Part shown: positions 1 to 5,796 of the stretch, piece after piece
Numbering within the stretch: the first letter of the stretch is position 1
Layout of the letters: each line of letters starts with the position of its first letter
From: Mycobacterium sp.
GTDB lineage: Bacteria; Actinomycetota; Actinomycetes; Mycobacteriales; Mycobacteriaceae
Reading direction: 5' to 3'
DNA: 5,796 nucleotides
Assembly (NCBI GenBank): GCA_019246375.1
Contig: JAFAQO010000054.1
Location: forward strand, 1 to 5,796
Made by a program: the position numbers and the translations under genes
The notes under the pieces: model-generated
Told to the model about the DNA's origin: nothing
Seen by the model: the letters and a program-made list of their open reading frames with translations, nothing else
The model's database searches: none

Positions 1-177
1 AACCACGACCGCGAGTTTCTCGGCAAGTGGTTGGACCTGGAGATGCTGATCGCCGCATCGGCGCGCGAGCGCAGCGCCGGCCAGTACGACCAACTGCTTA
101 ACCGCGCGGGTTTTCAGATGACCCGGGTGGTGGAAACAGCGTCACCCTTCAGCATCGTCGAAGCGACCGCGATCTAG
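1..177 (+). CDS. O-methyltransferase, C-terminal 58 residues (5' end outside window)
   Basis: The reading frame is open from the first base to a TAG at 175-177. Its 58 residues match the tail of SAM-dependent O-methyltransferases of the methyltransferase family 2 (COMT/hydroxyneurosporene O-methyltransferase) type. The visible pattern is an acidic/hydrophobic DLEMLI segment, then ARERSAGQYDQLLNRAGF, and an end on the pattern RVV-T-SPFSIVEA. In the family this is the last helix-strand-strand of the Rossmann fold, where a loop following the AGF segment leads to the final beta hairpin. Such enzymes transfer a methyl group from S-adenosylmethionine to a hydroxyl of a small molecule in the cytoplasm. 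The substrate cannot be inferred because the SAM-binding motifs and dimerisation domain lie outside the window. The fragment shows no lesion, so the gene may well be intact upstream. Confidence 0.8.
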   Translation, partial: NHDREFLGKWLDLEMLIAASARERSAGQYDQLLNRAGFQMTRVVETASPFSIVEATAI

Positions 178-766
178 GGCGTGCCCGACAAAGTGCGTTG
201 TCTAGTAGAGGATTGACCGATATGCTCGATCAAGTTGTGTCACAGTGCAGTTGGCCCCCTCGAACGACGCCTAGCCAGCGATATCAGCGGCCACGAGCAC
301 GCTGGCGATTACACCTTTTTGGATGGTGATCGCCGTGCATGCATGCGCAGAACTGGTGATGAGCACGATCATGCTTCTGTATGGAAGGCAAGGCATGTCG
401 GAACACCGGATCGTCGTGGGCCGGGGGGCCCTCTCGTCACCACAGACCCGGTGCTGGGGCGCAAACCGGCAGGACGAGGTACTTGTCGAAGCGCGGATTG
501 GATGCTGGGTGATTGTTTACAGACGCCGCTACGGTCGCCACAAGGAGTCGTGAAGGACTGCGGCGATGCGTACCACACCAAAACACTGCTCTCGCTGCTG
601 CATTCGGCCGACAGAGCTCGTGAGCAGGTTCGGGGCGGATCGTGTGCGCGTCGGACTGCGGTGCGCTGACCGTGAAGACCCGCGCCGACACCTCGCCTAA
701 CCATGGCGAGAATCCGGAATCGGTCCGCACGGCGAATACTCCTCTGGCGAATAGTTTAGAGCGCTG
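178..766. other. Long non-coding or decayed stretch, no recognisable gene
   Basis: No convincing gene is visible in about 590 bases. Open frames of 60 to 144 codons exist on both strands, but their translations are rich in Arg, Cys, His and Pro, show no family motif, and overlap each other in several frames. This is what GC-rich non-coding or antisense sequence gives. There is no tRNA-like or rRNA-like sequence. Small items seen are a weak 5-bp hairpin at 187-202 after the methyltransferase stop, one copy of TGTCACA at 238-244, and a 10-bp palindrome GCATGCATGC at 337-346. Because the next segment holds broken gene ends, this stretch may be older, unrecognisable gene debris; that is inference. 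Confidence 0.5.
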
Positions 767-1534
<768 letters not shown>

Positions 1535-1538
<4 letters not shown>

Positions 1539-1735
1539 ATTTGGACGCGGAGCCGGTGTTCAGTCGTGAGTATCTCGTATGCCTGACTCACCATCTGGTG
1601 GATGATCTGCGCGGCCCGCGCAGTGCATCGAACTGCGCCCACCCCTTCGCCGGCCGGGTAGACCATCGACTCCCAATCACCGCTGGTTTCGGGCGTGGGC
1701 GGCAGCGCTGACCTGATCGGCATGTCATAAGGCAT
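1535..1735 (-). CDS. Small hypothetical protein upstream of the VOC gene (66 aa)
   Basis: This ORF starts at ATG 1735 and ends at TGA 1537-1535. I do not recognise the family. The translation looks protein-like: MPYDMPIRSALPPTPETSGD at the start, and an amphipathic C-terminal half ending QIIHQMVSQAYEILTTEHRL. The same frame stays open and plausible for about 22 further codons upstream of the ATG (including IIGRTRLFPDSAN) before a stop near 1803, with no standard start codon there. The ORF may therefore be a 5'-truncated piece of a longer gene, or may begin at a leaderless ATG. No Shine-Dalgarno sequence precedes 1735. Its stop overlaps the presumed VOC start by 4 bases (GTGA), an arrangement typical of translationally coupled genes, which argues that it was once a real first gene of a two-gene operon. 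Confidence 0.42.
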
Positions 1736-1831
1736 GTTTGCCGAATCCGGAAACAGTCGCGTTCGGCCAATGATTTCGTGCTTCTGCGTACCGGCATCGC
1801 CGTTTTACCGCGTGGTGGGAATAACTTACTA

Positions 1832-1843
1832 GACGCTAGCGTC
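1832..1843. promoter_or_regulatory. 12-bp perfect palindrome, possible repressor operator
   Basis: GACGCTAGCGTC is its own reverse complement and lies in the gap between the minus-strand ORF (start 1735) and the plus-strand gene starting at 1890. Palindromes of this kind are commonly bound by dimeric regulators such as TetR-family repressors. That is inference from symmetry and position; no regulator gene lies in the window. A weak -10-like TATCTT follows at 1847-1852, so a bound protein would sit across the spacer of that promoter. Symmetry does not extend continuously beyond the core. Confidence 0.4.
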
Positions 1844-1889
1844 CTCTATCTTGTCGATGCATTCGGCCGGCGACAGACGGGAGGTCGCG

Positions 1890-2180
1890 ATGCGCACAAC
1901 CACAGTGGTGCCGGCCGTCGTCACCACCATCGACGATGACGGCGCGCAGCGAATTAGCGTCTTCGACGCGGACCGGGCAGAAGACTGCGGCGCGTTCCAA
2001 CCGGTCTACCGTCCCTACTGGCTGATGTATGTCACCAAAACCATCGCCGAGGCCGTCGACCGATCACAGCCGACCCTCATCCCGCACCGCCTTCAGCTGG
2101 CCGCGCAACAAGATGCGCGCCAGTGGCTCGAACTCATCGCCGGCCTGTATCTGAAGGCGGCGAACCATGAACCCGCGTGA
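1890..2180 (+). CDS. Hypothetical protein, 96 aa, first gene of a small operon
   Basis: ATG 1890 is chosen because GGGAGG at 1879-1884 lies 5 bases upstream, a strong Shine-Dalgarno sequence. An earlier in-frame TTG at 1851 has no such site. The product begins MRTTTVVPAVVTTIDDDGA, has an aromatic segment FQPVYRPYWLMYVTKTIAEA around residues 50-68, and ends in a helical stretch RQWLELIAGLYLKAANHEPA. I see no signal peptide, membrane helix or known catalytic motif. I do not recognise the family. The next gene overlaps its last 14 bases, so the two are almost certainly co-translated. The palindrome 46 bases upstream may control both. The compact size, overlap and unknown family resemble genes of mobile or phage-derived segments, but no integrase or attachment site is visible. 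Confidence 0.72.
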   Translation: MRTTTVVPAVVTTIDDDGAQRISVFDADRAEDCGAFQPVYRPYWLMYVTKTIAEAVDRSQPTLIPHRLQLAAQQDARQWLELIAGLYLKAANHEPA

Positions 2181-2319
2181 CCTGAACCGCAAGCTGGCGG
2201 ACGAGATCGAGCCCCACTGGTACCAGACCAACGCGAGCCTGAACCAGCCGCCGGTGAGGACTGCGAACCGGCCAGTGCGCGAGTACGTGACCAACGTCAG
2301 CTGGCGGGTGAGCGAGTGA
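2167..2319 (+). CDS. Hypothetical protein, 50 aa, overlapping second gene
   Basis: ATG 2167 to TGA 2317-2319, overlapping the end of the 96-codon gene by 14 bases in a different frame. The product begins MNPRDLNRKLADEIEPHWYQ, continues with a polar, proline-containing middle, and ends REYVTNVSWRVSE. It is charged and soluble-looking, without a membrane segment, Cys pair or recognisable domain. The upstream AAGGCGGCG at about 2155-2163 could serve as a weak ribosome binding site within the preceding gene. The overlap and the clean protein-like composition support a real small gene coupled to the first; function is unknown. It ends 25 bases before the stop of the convergent lipoprotein gene. 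Confidence 0.6.
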   Translation: MNPRDLNRKLADEIEPHWYQTNASLNQPPVRTANRPVREYVTNVSWRVSE

Positions 2320-2344
2320 TGGGCGGTCGACCTACGTGGCGGCC

Positions 2345-2935
2345 TCAGCCGCTGAAAAGGCCGGTCGTGACGGCGCGGGCGGTTGCTGCGTTCGCGATCG
2401 TTTGCGCCGCCTGCCGCGGCGGTGTCGTCGGCGCCAAGTTCAGCGGCTCGCGCAGCGCGTACAGCTGGAAACGGTAGTGATGCACGCCGGTGCCGGCCGG
2501 TGGGCATGGGCCGAAATACTCTGCCTTCCCGGCGGTATTCTGGCTGACCGTCGCTCCCTGAGGTAGTGGGCCTTCGCCGAGTTCAGTAGTTGCGGGCGGG
2601 ATGCCGATGACCACCCAATGGACGTAGAGCCCCCGGGGAGCGTCAGGGTCATCGACCACCAGAGCCAACGACTGGGTGCCACTCGGTATGTTCTGCCAGC
2701 GCAGCGGCGGAGGCACGTTGCGGCCCTTACAGGTGTACTCGGTCGGGATCGGCGTGTTGTCGGCGAACGCGGGGCTGGTCACGGCGAACTTCCCCGGCGC
2801 GGCGGGCGGTGGTGATGCCGTGGTCGTCGCGGCCGCTGTGGTGGTAGAAGCAGGTTTCTGTCCCGGGTTCTTGGCGCCACCACACCCGGGGAGGGTAAGA
2901 AGGAGCAGCGCCAGAGCGGCCAACGCCAGTCTCAT
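2345..2935 (-). CDS. YbhB/YbcL (PEBP)-family lipoprotein
   Basis: A 196-residue product is read from ATG 2935 to TGA 2347-2345. Residues 1-18 form a lipoprotein signal peptide: MRL, a leucine/alanine core and the lipobox LPGC with Cys18. A Pro/Ala/Thr-rich linker (about 24-48) follows. The rest is a phosphatidylethanolamine-binding-protein fold of the bacterial YbhB/YbcL (Raf kinase inhibitor-like) type, with DPDAP at 96-100, HW at 106-107 and HHYRFQLYAL at 152-161, the usual ligand-pocket motifs. The mature protein should be lipid-anchored on the outer face of the cytoplasmic membrane. Its ligand is not known. ATG 2956 is an in-frame alternative adding seven residues; the frame runs on to 2995 but would then overlap the divergent promoter. 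Neither start has a clear Shine-Dalgarno sequence. M. tuberculosis has exported members of this family (Rv1910c and LppC, from memory), so the family is known, though orthology is not claimed. Confidence 0.9.
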   Translation of the reverse strand: MRLALAALALLLLTLPGCGGAKNPGQKPASTTTAAATTTASPPPAAPGKFAVTSPAFADNTPIPTEYTCKGRNVPPPLRWQNIPSGTQSLALVVDDPDAPRGLYVHWVVIGIPPATTELGEGPLPQGATVSQNTAGKAEYFGPCPPAGTGVHHYRFQLYALREPLNLAPTTPPRQAAQTIANAATARAVTTGLFSG

Positions 2936-2989
2936 GGGCGTGTGTATACCGCTCATCGGGCTCGGCGTAAAGAGGTGGACTATCGGGAC

Positions 2990-3016
2990 TGTCACAGTTT
3001 GGCGGACTGCCTCGTC
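2990..3016 (+). promoter_or_regulatory. ECF41/SigJ-type promoter for the downstream operon
   Basis: TGTCACA at 2990-2996 and CGTC at 3013-3016 are separated by 16 bases. As I recall, TGTCACA (-35) and CGTC (-10) with this spacing are the conserved promoter elements of ECF41 sigma factors, and a member of that group is encoded 1.1 kb away at 4149-5066. The ATG of the next gene begins 9 bases after the -10 element, so transcription should start at or within a base or two of the ATG, giving a leaderless mRNA. The -35 element lies within an odd palindrome ACTGT-C-ACAGT (2988-2998). Direct dependence on SigJ is inferred. Confidence 0.75.
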
Positions 3017-3024
3017 TGACGGCT

Positions 3025-3621
3025 ATGACACACAGACCACGTATCCAGCCGCTGCCCCCCATGCGGGCAAACCTGCTGACCCGCGTCTTATACCGAGTCG
3101 CCAAGCGACGCTTCGGCGAAGTCCCTGAGCCGTTCGCCGTCGCGGCGCATCACCCGCGGCTGCTCGTCGCCAACGCCGTCCACGAGACCATGCTGCAGTC
3201 AGCGTCACGCACCCTGCCTCCCAGTGTGCGTGAGCTTGCCGTGTTTTGGGCCGCGCGCACCATCGGCTGCTCATGGTGTGTTGACTTCGGGTCGATGCTG
3301 CAGCGCCTGCAAGGACTCGACGTGCAGCGGCTCGAAGACATCGACAACTACGCCACCTCGCCGCGCTATAGCGACGACGAACGTGCCGCCATTGCTTACG
3401 CCGACGCGATGACCACCGATCCGCATTCGGTCACCGACGAGCGAGTCAACGATTTGCAGCGCCGGTTCGGCGACGCCGGCGTGATCGAGCTGACTTACCA
3501 AATCGGGGTGGAGAACATGCGCGCGCGGATGTATGCCGCGCTGGGCATCACCGAGCAGGGCTTCAATTCGGGTGGAGCCTGCCGAGTCCCGTGGGCTAAT
3601 GAGGACCGAGTCGTACCCTGA
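3025..3621 (+). CDS. Carboxymuconolactone decarboxylase / AhpD-like family protein
   Basis: The product has 198 residues from ATG 3025. It is an all-helical CMD/AhpD-type protein with VRELAVFWAART (about 67-78) leading into GCSWCVDFGS, which contains the redox CxxC pair Cys82 and Cys85. Glu70 and this CxxC correspond to the AhpD core, but the following AhpD histidine is not present; DFG stands there instead, as I recall for the CMD proteins linked to ECF41 sigma factors. A second helical part (DERAAIAYADAMTTDP, about 117-132, to near residue 180) completes the fold. AhpD-like proteins handle thiol/peroxide redox chemistry; the precise substrate is unknown. There is no Shine-Dalgarno sequence, but the ECF41 promoter predicts leaderless translation from this ATG. 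ATG 3061 is a shorter alternative. It is the first gene of an operon with the F420-type enzyme, 29 bases apart. Confidence 0.9.
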   Translation: MTHRPRIQPLPPMRANLLTRVLYRVAKRRFGEVPEPFAVAAHHPRLLVANAVHETMLQSASRTLPPSVRELAVFWAARTIGCSWCVDFGSMLQRLQGLDVQRLEDIDNYATSPRYSDDERAAIAYADAMTTDPHSVTDERVNDLQRRFGDAGVIELTYQIGVENMRARMYAALGITEQGFNSGGACRVPWANEDRVVP

Positions 3622-3650
3622 ACAAGGACCTGCAAAGACCGGGAGTGAGC

Positions 3651-4145
3651 ATGGCCGGTGACGCCGCCAAGAAAGTGAGCGTGTTGTTATTCCGGGGAAT
3701 GGACAAGATGCGCCATAGCGGCGCCTTCGACGTCGGCGCCGTGGTTCCGGAAGCCAAGGACTTCACCGGTTTCGGCAAGACGCGTCAGATCCTGTTGGTG
3801 ACGTTCAAGCGTTCGGGAGAAGGTATGCCGACGCCGATCAATTATGGTGTCGCCGACGGAAAGATCTACGTTCGCACGGACGCCTCTACCGGGAAGGTTA
3901 AGCGCCTGCGCAACAACCCGCGTGTCGTAGTGGCGCCAAGTACTTTTCGTGGAAAACCCAAAGGACCAGCGGTAGCCGGAGTTGCCCGGGTTCTGCCCGA
4001 GTCTGAGCATGCGCATGCGGACGAAGTGATCGCAGCCAACTGGAGCATGCCCATGACCGTGCTCGAGCGCAGTCTCGACAAAGGCGGCGCAGCGTTCGGT
4101 ATAGCGACGGCCTACATCGAGATCACACCCGCACCCGAGCCGTGA
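3651..4145 (+). CDS. PPOX-class F420-dependent oxidoreductase (Rv2061-type family)
   Basis: The product has 164 residues from ATG 3651, chosen because GGGAG at 3641-3645 sits 5 bases upstream; an in-frame GTG at 3645 overlaps that site. It is a split-barrel flavin/deazaflavin-binding protein of the PPOX family. LLVTFKRSGEGMPTPINY (48-65) and YVRTDASTGKVKRLRNNPRV (73-92), followed by APSTFRGKPKGP, form the conserved cofactor-binding strands, with the basic KVKRLRNN patch expected to bind the phosphate/polyglutamate part of F420. The family normally reduces small molecules with reduced F420 in the cytoplasm; its substrate here is unknown. About 35 residues precede the core domain. It is the second gene after the CMD protein and probably transcribed from the same SigJ-type promoter. 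Its stop lies 3 bases from the stop of the convergent sigJ. Confidence 0.87.
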   Translation: MAGDAAKKVSVLLFRGMDKMRHSGAFDVGAVVPEAKDFTGFGKTRQILLVTFKRSGEGMPTPINYGVADGKIYVRTDASTGKVKRLRNNPRVVVAPSTFRGKPKGPAVAGVARVLPESEHAHADEVIAANWSMPMTVLERSLDKGGAAFGIATAYIEITPAPEP

Positions 4146-4148
4146 TCA

Positions 4149-5066
4149 CTAGCCAGCCCTATCCGGCTTCAGCGGAGAGCCGGTGAACTTGTCCGGATTG
4201 GCGATATCCCAAAGGGCGCAGACCTTTCCGTCGCACACGGTCAGCGCGAGGATACGCGGCAACATCTCCCGATAGTCGTCGCCGCCCGGGCTGCCCGACG
4301 TGTAGATTCCCAGCTCGCCATTGACCAATGCCAGCTGATTCGACGTGAAGAACGCCGGGCCGTAACGCCGGGCCAGGCCGAACATGAACCGGGCCACCTT
4401 GTCCGGTCCATGGATGACCTGAGCCGCCGTGGGCGCCTTGCCATTCGCATCGCCGGTAAAGGTCACGTCGGGATGCAGTAACGCCACCACGGCGTCGAGA
4501 TCACCGGCGGCCATGGCCGCGATCAGCCGGCCGATCACCTCGTCGTGACCAGGATCCGGTTTCGGCGGCGGCTCGGCAGCGACGGCCTTGCGCGCCCGCG
4601 ACGCCAACTGGCGGGCGGCAGGCTCGGTGGTGCCCAGCACGTCGGCCACATCGGCGAATGGCAGCGCGAACCCGTCGTGCAAAACGAACGCAACCCGCTG
4701 ATCCGGGCTGAGTCGCTCCAGCACGACCATCGCCGCAAACCGGGCATCCTCATGGGCCACCACCACCGACAATGGGTCGTTCCCGTCGAACCCGGTCACC
4801 ACCGGTTCCGGCAACCACTGACCCACATAGCTTTCCCGGCGATGTGCTGCTGACCGCAACCGGTCCAGCCCGAGCCGGCTCACCACCGTCGTTAACCACG
4901 CCCGCAGATCCGCGATCTGGTCGCGTCCCTTGGCGGCCTCCCAGCGCAGCCACGCATCCTGCACGATGTCCTCGGCATCGGCCACTGTGCCGGTCAGCCG
5001 ATAGGCCACCGCAAGCAGGTGCGGGCGCAACGTCTCGAACTCTTCGAGCTGCTCCGTCGAGACCAT
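4149..5066 (-). CDS. sigJ: ECF41-group RNA polymerase sigma factor SigJ
   Basis: The product has 305 residues from ATG 5066 to TAG 4151-4149. Sigma region 2 (about 8-74) contains HLLAVAYRLTGTVADAEDIV and DAWLRW. The linker carries WLPEPV (84-89), a hallmark of ECF41. Region 4 (about 110-162) has LERLSPDQRVAFVLHDGF and the helix-turn-helix ADVLGTTEPAARQLASRARK. A SnoaL-like NTF2-fold domain (about 175-295) follows, ending in NPDKF (290-294). In ECF41 factors this fused domain modulates activity in place of a separate anti-sigma factor. The DGGGR-type motif is changed here to GDANGK (205-210). I recognise close likeness to mycobacterial SigJ (M. tuberculosis Rv3328c), which has been linked to peroxide resistance. 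Its likely target is the convergent CMD/F420 operon. No TGTCACA lies in front of sigJ itself, so autoregulation is not indicated. Confidence 0.93.
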   Translation of the reverse strand: MVSTEQLEEFETLRPHLLAVAYRLTGTVADAEDIVQDAWLRWEAAKGRDQIADLRAWLTTVVSRLGLDRLRSAAHRRESYVGQWLPEPVVTGFDGNDPLSVVVAHEDARFAAMVVLERLSPDQRVAFVLHDGFALPFADVADVLGTTEPAARQLASRARKAVAAEPPPKPDPGHDEVIGRLIAAMAAGDLDAVVALLHPDVTFTGDANGKAPTAAQVIHGPDKVARFMFGLARRYGPAFFTSNQLALVNGELGIYTSGSPGGDDYREMLPRILALTVCDGKVCALWDIANPDKFTGSPLKPDRAG

Positions 5067-5117
5067 GGCCCAAGTCTAGGAAGGCCCGCATCGGCCAGGG
5101 TTACGCTCGCGGACACG
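5067..5117. promoter_or_regulatory. 51-bp divergent promoter region, sigJ / aminotransferase
   Basis: Both starts lack a Shine-Dalgarno sequence. On the minus strand, TAGACT (5078-5073) fits the mycobacterial -10 pattern TANNNT and ends 6 bases before the sigJ ATG. On the plus strand, TACGCT (5102-5107) fits the same pattern and ends 10 bases before the aminotransferase ATG. Both positions predict leaderless or nearly leaderless mRNAs. No clear -35 elements are seen, which is common for mycobacterial housekeeping promoters. The -10 calls rest on a short pattern and are tentative. Confidence 0.35.
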
Positions 5118-5796
5118 ATGACAGAACATCTGTGGCTGCATTTCGCCCGGCACGGTGCGGGTATCACGCCGCCGATCATCACTCGCGGCGACGGCGTGAC
5201 GATTTGGGATGATCGCGGCAAAAGCTACCTCGATGGGCTGTCGGGGCTGTTCGTGGTGCAGGTCGGGCACGGGCGGGCTGAACTCGCCGAGGCCGCCGCC
5301 CGACAGGCCCGCACGCTGGCCTACTTCCCGCTGTGGTCGTATGCCACTCCCACTGCGATCGAGTTGGCCGAGCGTCTTGCCCACTACGCGCCGGGTGATC
5401 TGAACCGGGTGTTCTTCACGACCGGCGGCGGCGAGGCCGTCGAAACCGCGTGGAAGCTTGCCAAGCAGTACTTCAAACTCACCGGCAAACCCGGTAAGTA
5501 CAAAGTAGTTTCGCGGGCCGTCGCCTACCACGGCACTCCGCAGGGCGCGCTGGCGATCACCGGTGTGCCGGCGCAAAAGGCGCCGTTCGAGCCGCTGACG
5601 CCGGGCAGCATCCGGGTCCCCAACACGAACTTCTACCGGGCACCTGAACCGTTCCGCACCGACGTCAAGGCCTTCGGTCAGTGGGCCGCCGAGCGGATCG
5701 GTGAGGCGATCGAGTTCGAAGGGCCCGACACCGTCGCCGCGGTATTCCTCGAACCGGTGCAGAACGCCGGCGGCAGCATCCCGCCGCCGCCCGGCT
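5118..5796 (+). CDS. Class III PLP-dependent aminotransferase, N-terminal 226 residues (cut by window end)
   Basis: The frame is open from ATG 5118 to the last base. The product is a fold-type I, class III (omega/ornithine/beta-alanine type) aminotransferase. The N-terminus MTEHLWLHFARHG is followed by the substrate-lining strand WDDRGKSYLDGLSGLFVVQVGHG (about 30-52; the segment is shown for its pattern D-G-k-YlDglsGl). The phosphate-binding FFTTGGGEAVETAWKLA is at 99-115, and AYHG at 136-139 contains the ring-stacking aromatic Tyr137. The LEPVQNAGG segment near residue 215 is shortly before the PLP-contacting Asp expected downstream. The Schiff-base Lys lies beyond the window. It transfers an amino group from an amine or amino acid to an oxo acid; the substrate is undetermined. 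It closely resembles what I remember of M. tuberculosis Rv3329, also divergent from sigJ. The start has no Shine-Dalgarno sequence. Confidence 0.93.
   Translation, partial: MTEHLWLHFARHGAGITPPIITRGDGVTIWDDRGKSYLDGLSGLFVVQVGHGRAELAEAAARQARTLAYFPLWSYATPTAIELAERLAHYAPGDLNRVFFTTGGGEAVETAWKLAKQYFKLTGKPGKYKVVSRAVAYHGTPQGALAITGVPAQKAPFEPLTPGSIRVPNTNFYRAPEPFRTDVKAFGQWAAERIGEAIEFEGPDTVAAVFLEPVQNAGGSIPPPPG

Noticed and set aside
187..202. GACAA-AGTGCG-TTGTC hairpin after the methyltransferase stop, considered as a terminator
   Set aside because: The stem is only 5 bp with two G/C pairs and no T-run follows, too weak to call an intrinsic terminator.
337..346. GCATGCATGC palindrome
   Set aside because: A simple alternating repeat in a region without a gene; no promoter or partner site nearby supports a regulatory role.
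235..669. Open frame of 144 codons on the plus strand
   Set aside because: No family motif, no ribosome binding site before its GTG, and composition rich in Arg, Cys, His and Gly typical of a chance frame in GC-rich DNA; competing frames on both strands are equally open.
369..730. Two overlapping minus-strand frames of 111 and 97 codons
   Set aside because: Translations are Ser/Arg/Pro/Cys-rich without recognisable domains; I could not match them to transposases, regulators or enzymes.
2319..2477. 52-codon plus-strand frame starting in a TGATG overlap with the 50-codon gene
   Set aside because: Nearly all of it is antisense to the well-supported lipoprotein gene, and the Ala/Val-rich stretch merely mirrors the lipoprotein's C-terminal coding sequence.
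2676..3128. 150-codon plus-strand frame opposite the lipoprotein
   Set aside because: Shadow of the lipoprotein gene, whose lipobox and PEBP motifs make the minus strand the coding strand.
4163..4183. CCGGCT / AGCCGG hairpin at the sigJ 3' end, considered as a terminator for the CMD/F420 operon
   Set aside because: A 6-bp GC stem with a 9-base loop inside coding sequence and no T-tract; such short repeats are expected by chance at this GC content.

Overview
The window looks like chromosomal DNA of a Mycobacterium or close relative. The base composition is GC-rich. The right end carries an ECF41-type sigma factor very like mycobacterial SigJ, divergent from a class III aminotransferase; from memory this matches the Rv3328c (sigJ)-Rv3329 arrangement of M. 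tuberculosis. An F420-dependent PPOX-type enzyme and several start codons without a Shine-Dalgarno sequence also fit this genus. Species cannot be named from the sequence alone.

Left part (1-1540): a region of gene decay. It opens with the 3' end of an O-methyltransferase gene (1-177), followed by almost 600 bases in which I recognise no gene. Next comes the frame-broken 3' end of an aldehyde dehydrogenase gene (minus strand, about 767-906) and the frame-broken 3' end of a GMC oxidoreductase gene (plus strand, about 946-1121). They lie head to head, as if an ancestral divergent pair had lost its centre, including both 5' ends. A VOC/glyoxalase-like gene on the minus strand (1118-1538) has an intact body, but its only sensible start codon is out of frame by one base. 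A small unknown ORF (1535-1735, minus) overlaps that start by 4 bases.

Middle part (1737-2345): a divergent intergenic region holds a perfect 12-bp palindrome (1832-1843). It precedes two overlapping small plus-strand genes of unknown function, of 96 and 50 codons.

Right part (2345-5796): a PEBP/YbhB-family lipoprotein (minus) is divergent from a two-gene operon encoding a carboxymuconolactone decarboxylase/AhpD-like protein and an F420-dependent PPOX-family enzyme. This operon faces sigJ tail to tail. Its promoter region contains TGTCACA-N16-CGTC, which as I remember it is the promoter motif recognised by ECF41 sigma factors, placed so that transcription would begin at or next to the ATG. 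SigJ and the operon therefore look like a local sigma factor/target module. The sigma factor carries its own fused SnoaL-like regulatory domain in place of a classical anti-sigma factor. The last gene, the aminotransferase, is cut off by the window end.
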